In this document: positions 12,151-22,723 of the stretch, in pieces
Layout of the letters: each line of letters opens with the position of its first letter
Position numbering within the stretch: position 1 is the first letter of the stretch
NCBI GenBank assembly: GCA_013397935.1
Contig: VZRN01003185.1
Coordinates: 168,573 to 232,572, forward strand
DNA length: 64,000 bases
Direction: 5' to 3'
From: Dasyornis broadbenti
Taxonomy: Eukaryota; Chordata; Aves; Passeriformes; Dasyornithidae
Position numbers and translations under genes: made by a program
The notes under the pieces: generated by a model
Database searches by the model: none
Seen by the model: only the letters and a program-made list of their open reading frames with translations
Told to the model about the DNA's origin: nothing

Positions 12151-15100
12151 ACAAAAAAGCAAAGGCTTCAGGCCTGAACCTCAAGAAAACATGCATATAC
12201 AAAACCGTATTTATGAAAATTTCATGCAAACTGTTAACAATTCCACCATATATCAAAGGCTGTATGTTGCCTAGCCTCTGATATTCTTCAGTATGCTCCT
12301 ATTGTTTAAAATCAGTTTTGATATAAACCATCACTCTTGCTGTACTGTGGTTTAAACGAATGCTAGAGCTCTAAAAGCTTCCTTTTCTTCCTCTCACCAT
12401 TGCCTTCCAACTTCACAAGAAAAATCTAGACTATGTACTAAATACACACACATTAGGGTTACTATCTGGCCAAATAAGACATAGAATTAATAATTTAATT
12501 GATATGTCATTTTGAGAAGACTCATTACCTAACTAATTAAAATGTAAATGTCAGCAGAGTAGATTACATATACGACACAAGTCCCAACAACAGGTTTGTG
12601 TTCCATTTCAGCCTTGCTTATCTAAAATTAACCTTTTCATAGTTCTTTTTAACCTGAAAAATTCACAGAATGCATGGTTTGTTAATAAAAATTTCCTAAT
12701 TTTCTTCCCCTGACTTTCAAAAACAGGCACAATTTGGAAGAAAGTAATATTAGTTTTGCCATATTTTACTGCATTTATGCAAAAACCCAATTTATACTCA
12801 CAGAAGACTGTGAGCGTACACATGATAAAATACACAAACAAAACCCATTCAAATACTCAGCTCCAAGAGAATAATCAGAAATGTGGCAAAGAATGTAGCT
12901 TGCAGTAACTCACCATATTTTGAGATAAAATTTATTCTCAGGAAGAAAAGCCATCTACTACTTACACTCTGTTGCTATTTCTATTATTTCATTGAGTCAC
13001 TGTCTCTTTTACCAGATCACTTTTCTGTGACTCACAGCTTGTAATAGCATTAAGTCAGGACTGTTGAAATGAGGACCAGCTATTATAACAGATATATTTT
13101 CTATCAAGAGAATTCAGAGCAATATATTATCCAAGAGAACATAATTCCACCTGTATAGTTTGGACACTGGGGCCCAATTTTCAATTATTCAATTATTCTG
13201 TTTCATTATTACAATTTTAAATGTTTTGTGATAATCAGCAGAAACTAATTAGACATAAAACAGTAAGACATTCATTTTCAAACACTTAATTACATTGTAA
13301 ATGGTGATATTAGCAGATTGCATAGCATTGCAAGTTTGGTTGCTTCATTAAATGATTGCTACAGAATGCTCTAAAAGGAGTAACAATTGCCCACAAACAC
13401 CTTCAGATTCTGTAGTAAATGCAGACTATTGAAGGAAAGACAAAAATTACGTACTTTTATTTTCAAGCAAAATAGATAAACAACTACTACTTACACCCGC
13501 AAAGTTGAAGAGTGATGTCAGAACTGCTTTTTGTCAGTGGGAACAACAAAATGTTCCTGGACGTGAATGAATTAACAGAAATGGGTCCAGCATATGGCGT
13601 CTGAATTGTTAATCATCATCACAAAACAAAACTGAAGGGAACACTGAGCTAGCAGAAGAAAAAGAGATCTTAACAGCACCAAATGCATTAGTGGAATAAT
13701 TCTTTCAATGGAGACAGTACTTCTTCAAGGCCAAATGTTCCAATATCTGAAAGAGCATATATTTTAATTTTATTCTGTTATTTCTTTTCAGTTATTTAGC
13801 TTTAAATTACCACCAGTTTGCTTTGGTAGTACCTCTGTGGCAAATTACTATCCTGCTATTAAGATTTTTCTTCCTGTCACAGGAAGATTTTAAAAATTGA
13901 GCCAACCATATCGATATGACATGCTACTGGAACAAAACATATAGAGAACCTTGGCTTAACCCTTGCAAACACTCCTTTGAGATATTGTATTTATTCCAGG
14001 AGTCTGATTTAATGGCAGAAACAGCTCTTGAGAAACAAAACAGAATAAAAAACAGCTGGCTGCATTCCTGCCAGGCACTTTAACAGTTCATAAACCCCCA
14101 AAACACAAATGAAATACATTAACATCAAGCAATTCTTAGATTTCAACAAAAATCTTTAACTTCACATCTGAAAAATATAGCATAATCTAATTTTTCCTGA
14201 AGCTGACTCTTGAAAGTCTTTCTGCAAAACAATCAGCATGCTGACAGATTCAACAACAACAACAAAAAAGTAAATACAGGACTAATTTGCTTCTTCCAGG
14301 AAATAATGGTAAAATATTAGACTGCAGCTTAATTCAGAGCTACTGTATTTTCTCTGCTTTGACGGCAGGCCATGTAAATGAATTATTACATTTTTATATG
14401 AGACAAAAAGAGAAAGTATAGAGAATGACAACATGTATAGAATGCTGTGACAAGTTAGTATCTGAACACTGATACTAAGCACTTGTATTATTTCCCTTTC
14501 TAAATAAAAAAGAAAAGGCATCACACATTGAAAAAGCTGAATTTTAGCACTATCAGTGGTGTATTAAATAGTCTACACACTGAGAACTTATTTTAATGCT
14601 GACACAGATAACAAGTAGAACACTCTCAAATACAGTTATGGAAACTATGAAATGAATTTTCCTAAAACAAATAAAACCTGAAAATTTTGTATGGCCCTGC
14701 AAAAAATGCCTGGTGGACTGGGAAAAAGGTGTTGTCTTGACGCTTAATCCACTTTTGAGTTTAGGAATTTTATACCAAGTCAGGGCATTGCTAAGATTGA
14801 CTTGTGGAATTTACTTGTGTTCTGAAGACCACACAAAGATGCCCATACCATTTAATGAACAAGTTGCGGCCATTGCTCAGTTCTCAGCCATAATCATCCC
14901 TACTTTCCCCAGAATGCTGCAGAATATCCTCTAGAATATCCTCTAGCCTGTATCAGCTGGCAAGAGCCATGACTTCCAAAGAAAATAAAAATATTTAAAC
15001 TGTAGTTAGTCTAATGCGAGCACTTAAGTTTCTCCATGCAACTTCCTAGTGTGGATACAGTCATCCAATTCAGCAGGTTGATTTTTCATGTATCAATGTG

Positions 15101-15165
15101 AATCCCATATTATAAAAGAAATATTGTCAAAGAGTTGACTGAGATGTTCACTAGTTATCACATAG
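12151..15165. other. Unique AT-rich non-coding DNA
   Basis: No gene or repeat family is recognised over about 3 kb. The part at 13180-13400 is rich in TAATTA and ATTA cores without simple repeats, and looks like conserved non-coding DNA (inference only). A minus-strand open segment bounded by splice-like sites at 13495-13600 is discussed in the findings. A 12-bp tandem repeat (AGAATATCCTCT twice) is at 14921-14944. Confidence 0.4.
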
Positions 15166-15256
15166 CTGTTGAAATCCAGAATTAGACTTCCCAGTTTCCA
15201 ACCTCCAATTTCTGTTGAAATCCAGAATTAGACTTCCCAGTTTCCAACCTCCAATT
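15166..15256 (+). repeat. Perfect 46-bp tandem duplication
   Basis: Copy one begins at 15166 and copy two at 15212. Both start CTGTTGAAATCCAGAATTAG and end in CAACCTCCAATT, with no mismatch over about 45 bp. Perfect identity in neutral-looking DNA points to a recent duplication, polymorphism or an assembly artefact. It is not part of a known transposon that I recognise. Confidence 0.95.
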
Positions 15257-17783
15257 CATAGAAAAATGGACATGGTAAATTTGAATGGCAACTCCACTGT
15301 AAGTGTTGATACTCTTTATTGCAATACTTAGCCTCATTGAGGTTCTATTCCTAAAAAAATTAAAAGCAAAAAGCTTAATACAAAACTTTTTAAAATCAAT
15401 CAGAAGACTTTATCTGGTTAGAAAGGCTTGTGAATCAAACTCCAAAAATGTGAAATAGGTGTAGTTCGATAAAGTGAAAGTTTTAAATAGAAGAGCATAA
15501 TTGTTTTAAATCCATCCTCCGTAAGAGCACATGAACGATTTCCTATGCAGAACTCAGACTAGAAGTAATTGTCAGAAATAAAAATCAATAAACGAGAAGA
15601 ATCACAGAGAGACATGTATTACATTAAAAACGTGCAACAACCTCCTCAGACAAAATTTTAAAATTGAGTTATGTGAAACTTTTCACGCAAAACACAAGGA
15701 AATATCAGAGAGTTTGCTTTCAAATAAGTTTTTTCACTTTCAAATTCATTGTTTGGCTCCAGGTAAGCCACAGCACAACTCAGCTTGGAATTCATGGTTC
15801 ATATTGTTTTCAGTGAAATACTTCCTAATCAGCCATTATCACCTATAGGCATGAAGCCAAAGAAATCAGCAGAGTAGAATGTATTTATTTAATAATTTTT
15901 ATCAGTGAAGCTAATACCAGGACCTTTAAACCATCTGCTTAATTTAAGGAAAAAAAGTATGGACAACTGACACTTTTGCTACTGAAAACATTATTTAGAG
16001 GAGAAACATATGTTCCAATGGCAATTTTACCCCTGAGTGCAGAGGGAAAGAGGCAAAAAACATGTAAGTCCCATAGTTACTGTTCCAGAGTTCTGCATAT
16101 TCTGAATTGCATTACAAGACACTAAGGTTTTTTTTCTACATGTCTGCTGGTGCTCAAGGGGGCACAGGGGATAGGAAAAAACCCCACTGTAAGCAACTGA
16201 ATTGTCTTATGAAGTATGCACAGTTCAAAGTGAGCACACAAAGATTCATATGTTGATGACTGAACCAACTGATCACTCACTCAGACAGTCTGGATAAACA
16301 CCCTGGAAACTGACCTGGCAAAAAAAAAAGGTTTACTGCACATACAAATTTTAGACTTAACCTCCATCCCTACTACTTTTACTATTTCCTAGCTTATCTG
16401 CACTTCAGGAATATCCAGTTAGAAGGATTGTATAAGCCCCAAGGCATTAGTAGAGGGCACAGGTTGTTTGTCAAGGCTGACAGAATTGTTTTCTTGCCCC
16501 ATTTGGAACTGACTCATTCTGAAGCACTGCAGTATCACGTGGGCAACTCAAGTGTGACAGCTTGCCTTGCCAGCATCTCAGCTGCAATCATTTCCCTTTT
16601 TGCCCTGTGTTACTGTGACTGAAAACACAGAGCACTTCTTCACTTGAGCTTATGCTGAAGCCTATCTTTTCACAGGACACATGAAAAAGCAAACAGAGAA
16701 AGAATGTCCCAACGGATTGAAAAAATATCTGAAAGAGAGATATGTCTATCACCTTGGCAATGCTTATTAGCTGAGGATGAAGCAAATCTTCCTGTGAGAT
16801 CATATTGCTTTATGCAAGCTCTGACTCTAAGGTATAACAATTTTTTCATGGAGCTTTTTAACTTCTATATCCAGAATGGCATGAAGAAGCTGTGCCAACC
16901 CAACAGATATGTGGGGTTTAGGCATTAAAAAGCAAACCTGTGACAATTTTTCTGGTCATGGCATGTGACTATGTCGTGGTGCCTGGTGGTGCAAAGCCTG
17001 CCTGAGGCACAGCTGCAAGTCCGCAGAGACTCAAGGAGCCAAATGTAGGTGAACAGCAGAATAACCTAAACAAAGCTCTCCCTAGAGTGAAGCAATCTGG
17101 AATGACATATTGAAAAAATATGGGTTTTATATATGTAAAAAAATGCATTCATGAAAATAGCATTTACACATACATTTGTTGTGTTTAACAGTCCTCAGAG
17201 ACAGCACTGATTATAAATCAGTACAATGTGGTACATGGCTGAGTAGAGACCAGTTATTGGGAGGCCATCCATGTGAAAGGAAGGTGTCATGAATAGTTTG
17301 TGTAGAGAACATTGCTGTTATCTCTTATTTAGCAAAACTGACCTGAGATGACTGCACACCCTGTTAGGGTTTACGTATGGTATCAGAATTGCCTTAACAG
17401 CTTCTTGAACTCAGCAGGCATCATATGCAGTGCCTAAGGAAAAACACTCTTTAGAAGGGATTTCTGAAGGAAAATGTAATCAGAATTCTAGTTGCAACAA
17501 TTCTTGTGAAAACTGCTAAGAAATATGGTACTTTCAAAATGAAATCTCTCCGTTTAATGAAAATTATTTGGGATTGAATATACTTGCCTGAAATACAGAG
17601 CAAGAAACACATTTCTTTAGAAGTGACAGGTGGGAGGTTTTAATGGGCAATATGCCCATCTCAAAAGGGACAGGCAGGAATGTATCTTTTAAGAATTTTA
17701 ATACAATTATTGTGAATGGAGGCAGAGTAAACCAGAAATAGAACACAGATTATGACCAGGATCACATTCTCCCTAAATGGTTT
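15257..17783. other. Unique non-coding DNA
   Basis: No gene or transposon is recognised. A strong donor-like sequence (CTCCAG|GTAAGC) near 15762 has no convincing paired acceptor. A slightly GC-richer stretch (about 16430-17060) shows no known repeat motif. Confidence 0.4.
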
Positions 17784-17810
17784 CTCCTAGTGCTACTAGG
17801 AGTAGCACTA
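17784..17810 (+). repeat. Two overlapping, mutually exclusive hairpins
   Basis: TAGTGCTACT (17788-17797) pairs perfectly with AGTAGCACTA (17801-17810) around a 3-base loop. CTCCTAG (17784-17790) pairs perfectly with CTAGGAG (17796-17802) around a 5-base loop. The two stems share bases, so only one can form at a time. No RNA gene is known here. Confidence 0.75.
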
Positions 17811-19564
17811 AGTAAGAGTAGCAAGAGCGCAAGAGTACTGAACTCAATATACCACTGATCTCAATGGAAAGGACTTTTCTGCTGTTCTTAATCATTTGAC
17901 ACTGAAGCAATAGCCATTTAGGAGGAGACAGCATAACAGAATATCCTTTACATAAGATAAATTAATATTGTATTAGTTTATGGTGAAGACAAAAAAAATA
18001 AAAGAAATTTTAAAAGATAGAGGAACTGCTCTGATCTAGGGCTAGAATAAATATGATGCTATTATTTTAATATATTTTTATATTTTACATTTGTCAGTAC
18101 AGGTAGCCTATTTCTGCCTAACAATCACATTCTGGTTTTTAGCCTGGGGATACAAATGGACTTACCATACTGTGTTTTTCCAAATACATACAGCATCTGA
18201 TGACATAGATATCATTGAGTATAAGCACCTTACTGAGCTTCAGACATATGAATTATAAGCTCATGGGGACACAAATACAAGACAAACATTTGCACAGAAG
18301 TGGCTCAGTAGGAACATTTGTATTTGAAATAGCTTTTGAGCATTTGGATTAAGAACCAAAGCTGAGTGGGAGGGATGAAGACAGATTAGACCAGACACAG
18401 ATGTCTTTCAGAAATATGCCTTGAGATGCATAACCACAACATTTGTGAATTTACACTGGAGACTCTACTGGTTGAGAAAACGGAAAGAAAACACCAAGTC
18501 TTGGGAATTACTTCATTTGAATACTTCACTTTTTTTTTCATATTAGTTTATCCACCTTCAGCTTTTAAACTGAAGTTTTTAAAAAGCAATCAATTCTATT
18601 ATTTTAAAACAATCACAAGTGCATTAATTAGGAGAAATATTTTCAAGAAAACTTTATTCATTTATCTCTTCAGACACCTACATTACACAAAAAGTCTGAA
18701 TTAAATACCAGAAGTAACTGAATAAGGGTTAAGTTGCTTACAATTTTTAAAGTGAGTTAGATTCACTGATATTATTCTAACAAATTTCTGACTAGTCGTA
18801 GTAAAAAAAAATCATACTTGCACATCATTATTTAGCATAATGCAAACATAAAGAAAAAAATAATTTCTGCACTCCCCTGGATTGAGAGTAATGAAGGTTC
18901 ATGCATTCCTTTCTATAGATTTCTTCTTCTGGATGATTTAGGTATTTGGCTGCATGGCCAAGCACACTACAGCTGATCCAGTAGGATACATCCTAACATT
19001 CATTATTCCTAAGTATAATGAATATGTGCTTCAACCAGACTAAAATCTAGCAAACTGGATCAAAATATTAAAATCCTCATTTTGTCTTTCTTAGTTTTGC
19101 TGTTTGTCACTATCTTGACATACGTACATCACATAGAGTAACTAACAGAACAAAACCCCATTTTGGTATAGAAGTAAAACCTCAGCAGCCTTATATCAAC
19201 TGTGGCAATATCTGTAAGGCATGACCAAAAATCTTTTAAAGGTATAGGATAACTTCTGATATTGGTAGTAATATTAAAATTAAAATAATATTAATTATTT
19301 TATTATTTAATATTAATAAGTAATATTGAAAATGCAGACAGAACATGCTGCCAGCATTGATGATGAAGTATTGTTTTAAGCTCAAGCAGACCTTCCAAAC
19401 AGGTCTAATCACGAGTGGCGGTGCCTGACATGCAATACAGGAAATATGGTTATGCTTTTGTGAAAATATGTCTGGCATTTATAAATGAAAATATTTTCAC
19501 TAAGAAATATCTTGTCAGTAACATTGGAGTGGTAGTTGTCAGAGGGACTAGAAATATAACTAAT
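17811..19564. other. Unique AT-rich non-coding DNA
   Basis: Nothing is recognised except an almost pure A/T stretch at about 19262-19330 made of AATATT, TTAATATT and ATTATT units, which is highly self-complementary. Confidence 0.45.
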
Positions 19565-20329
19565 GGAAAGCAAGAGAGAAAAAGAGAAAGAGAGAGAGAG
19601 AGGGTAAGAAGGAAAGAAGGAAAGAAAGAGAAGGAAGGCATGGAAGGAAGGCGCAGAAGAAGGAAGGTGCGGAAGGAAGACACGGAAGGAAGGCAGGAAG
19701 GAAGGCAGGAAGGCAGGAAGGCAGGAAGGCAGGCAGGAAGGCAGGAAGGAATGCAGGAAGGCAGGAAGAAAGGAAGGCAAGGAAGGCAAGGAAGGAAGGC
19801 AAGGAAGGAAGGCAGGAAGGAAGGCAGGAAGGNNNNNNNNNNNNNNNNNNNNNNNNNNNNNNNNNNNNNNNNNNNNNNNNNNNNNNNNNNNNNNNNNNNN
19901 NNNNNNNNNNNNNNNNNNNNNNNNNNNNNNNNNNNNNNNNNNNNNNNNNNNNNNNNNNNNNNNNNNNNNNNNNNNNNNNNNNNNNNNNNNNNNNNNNNNN
20001 NNNNNNNNNNNNNNNNNNNNNNNNNNNNNNNNNNNNNNNNNNNNNNNNNNNNNNNNNNNNNNNNNNNNNNNNNNNNNNNNNNNNNNNNNNNNNNNNNNNN
20101 NNNNNNNNNNNNNNNNNNNNNNNNNNNNNNNNNNNNNNNNNNNNNNNNNNNNNNNNNNNNNNNNNNNNNNNNNNNNNNNNNNNNNNNNNNNNNNNNNNNN
20201 NNNNNNNNNNNNNNNNNNNNNNNNNNNNNNNNNNNNNNNNNNNNNNNNNNNNNNNNNNNNNNNNNNNNNNNNNNNNNNNNNNNNNNNNNNNNNNNNNNNN
20301 NNNNNNNNNNNNNNNNNNNNNNNNNNNNN

Positions 20330-20396
<67 letters not shown>

Positions 20397-20430
20397 AAAG
20401 AAAGAAAGAAAAGAAAGAAAGAAAAAGAAA
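19565..20430 (+). repeat. Long purine microsatellite, GGAA/GGCA then GAAA, with internal gap
   Basis: The left part (19565-19832) is GA and then GGAA/GGCAGGAA units. The right part (20330-20430) is nearly pure GAAA. All the purine is on the plus strand. The open frames across it on both strands are artefacts of repeat periodicity and N. Such polypurine tracts can adopt triplex structure, and GGAA arrays can bind ETS factors (general knowledge, not shown here). Confidence 0.97.
19833..20329. other. Assembly gap (497 N) inside the purine repeat
   Basis: The gap is flanked by GGCAGGAA units on the left and GAAA units on the right, so the missing sequence must contain the transition between motifs. 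The true length is unknown. Confidence 0.97.
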
Positions 20431-22149
20431 TCCCCACCTGCCATTTCCCAAAACAATACAAATGAATGGTAAACCGGATTGCACAACCAAGCTTCCATTG
20501 CCTTTAATGATGCATAATGCGGTCCTCAGTCATAAAAAGACAGCCACATTTCTGTGTAGCACCAAGAACCCATTTACACTGAGGAAAGAAATAGCCACCT
20601 AAAACTAAAAGTTTTTGTGCATAATAGCTTTTTATGAAAAAGACATATGACCCAATTTCATTTTGACAGAAACCATGCAGTGAAATGGCCATCTGAGGTA
20701 AAATGCTACCATTAAAATTCATTTTGCTGTGAGCTTTAATTCTTAATATAAACCTGGGCCATACAGAATTTAGTTACAAATGCAGTTATTAACTCATGCA
20801 GAACTTAGCACAAAAGTTGTACTTACAGTGCGAGTCCTTCACTTAAAGGAAGAAATTGCCTACTGTGGCATTTACAGTAGTTACATGACTGAAAGGCACA
20901 ATCCTTCCAGGCAGAAAACGGAACAAGTCCAGAAGCAAACAGTCACTCAGTAGGGTTTTTTAGAGTTTGATTTTAAGCAGGCTGACTACATGCCCTACTA
21001 TAGCAAAACACCTTACTACATGCTTAGCTTCTTGAATATTTGAGTCAAAGTCAATGAGACAGTTCAAGTTCTGGCAGGATGAAATAAGTATTTGAACCCT
21101 TTGTACCACTGAAAAATCAGCTTGAGCAATGAAGAGCCTAAACATTTTGAACCATATTCTTGGTAACTGTAAATTCCTATTATTCCTTGAGTTAAAAGTT
21201 TTAACTCCACAGACTTACAGCCATTGATGATGTAGGGGAATATAAATTGTTTAAATGAAACTTCTTGGAAGAAGTGCAACTGTTTAATCATTATTTCATC
21301 TCTAACAAAGTGGAAAGATAATTGAAAAAGTTATAAATAAGGCCTTGGTGACACAGTTATTTGTGATAATTTTTCATTCATTTATAACCTATAAGATAAA
21401 TAACCTATTAAAAGTGAGCTAATAGATTCTCTAAATTTCGTAATACAGTAAGATCAAGAAAAGCAGTTAAGCTATTCACAAGTCATCTTACAGTTTTTCT
21501 CAAAGACTCAAAAACCTTAAAGATCTGAAAGATGCCAAAATATGAAAATCAAATAAAAGGGATTTGAAAATGACCTTATTTAAGCATTGAAATAAATTCT
21601 ATGCAGAACCACCCTAGAGAATACAATCTATTCTGAATTTATTTCTTTCTTATTTTGTGATTAAATAAACGAACCGGCCTCTGCTGGCATTTTAAAATGT
21701 TACTTTTAGAGTCATGTCATGCTTTAAATAATTCCAGTTTGAAATAATTGATTCATGAGCAGTTTATCTGATTTACTTCATTACCAGATGGCACAGAAAT
21801 GTTCTGTGTCATGAGCTGTGCTACTGGATCTGGCTAAAAGACTGGATTGCTTTATGCATTGCACCTGTAGTGGCTTTCAGTAATAAGAGCCCTGTAAATT
21901 AGCTTAATAAATCAAATGGCATTTATCTTTCAATAATCACTGATTTTTAGACTACAGGAAAAGAAAAATATTTCTGGATTTGTGTTAGCAGTTACGGTAT
22001 AGCAAGTTCTCTCCTAGGTACCATGAACAGGCACTTTGAACAGAGTCTCATTTAGTGTGAACAAACACAGAAATGCAAGCAAAACCCTCATGAATGGCTT
22101 CCCATATGGGATATGTAATCTTTGAAAAGTCTGAAAGATTATGATATAA

Positions 22150-22182
<33 letters not shown>

Positions 22183-22699
22183 ATCTGTCTCAAATTCTGT
22201 ATTTCAGTATTCTCAGATAAAACACACCACTTTATCCATTCGGAACATTAAAGAACAACACGACTGACTATCTTGCTGGTATGCAGGTAAACACACTAGA
22301 ATTATGCCACCAGTGATCTAAGCAGGAAAAGGATGCTGCACTCACAGAAGTCCCCTCCTAGAAAGTTCAAGAAATAACTTATTTGCAAAGTTGCTTTATT
22401 AAAAAACCCTGTTTTGCCATTCTGCCGAAACAGAATGGCAGCAGCTTTTAAATCCAAACTCTCTCACACAGAGAGTGAAAGAAAAAAAAATGGACTAATT
22501 GTTTACACCCCGTGCTACTACCACAGTTAGGAAGATACTCTGTTCTTTAGAAATATAGCACTATGTAAAGTGTTAAATTAGCTGATAGAAGGTTTGCAAA
22601 AAGTTTTGAGGTGGATCCATTAGTATGAAAATTGAGTTCCATAATCACCACAAATATTATCTAGATCAGGTGTGGTCTGCATGCTGAGCTAACTGTTAT
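20431..22699. other. Unique AT-rich DNA, possibly with conserved non-coding sequence
   Basis: No gene is recognised. The part at 21640-21960 has no simple repeats, has many ATTA, TAAT and ATGCAAAT-like words and reads like a conserved regulatory element (inference). A 30-base A run is annotated separately. Confidence 0.4.
22151..22180 (+). repeat. A30 homopolymer
   Basis: Thirty A in a row, with no AATAAA signal or recognisable gene body upstream and no visible flanking target-site duplication. It is best treated as a mononucleotide microsatellite rather than the tail of a processed copy. Confidence 0.92.
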
Positions 22700-22723
22700 G
22701 GGCTTGGGTTTGTGGGTTTGGGG
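22700..22723 (+). other. G-quadruplex motif, telomere-like loops
   Basis: Four G-runs at 22700-22702, 22706-22708, 22714-22716 and 22720-22723, with loops CTT, TTTGT and TTT. This satisfies the canonical G3+N1-7 rule on the plus strand. The T-rich loops resemble telomeric DNA, but it is not a TTAGGG array. Confidence 0.75.

Noticed and set aside
19409..20602. Open frames of 312-395 codons across the purine repeat on both strands
   Set aside because: They are produced by stop-free GGAA/GAAA periodicity and by 497 N read as open; there is no protein content.
21676..21687. Second CTCF-like core (GGCCTCTGCTGG)
   Set aside because: A mismatch at an important G of the GGC position makes it weaker than the site at 27284-27297.
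22151..22180. A30 as the tail of a processed pseudogene
   Set aside because: No AATAAA, no recognisable gene body upstream and no flanking duplication.
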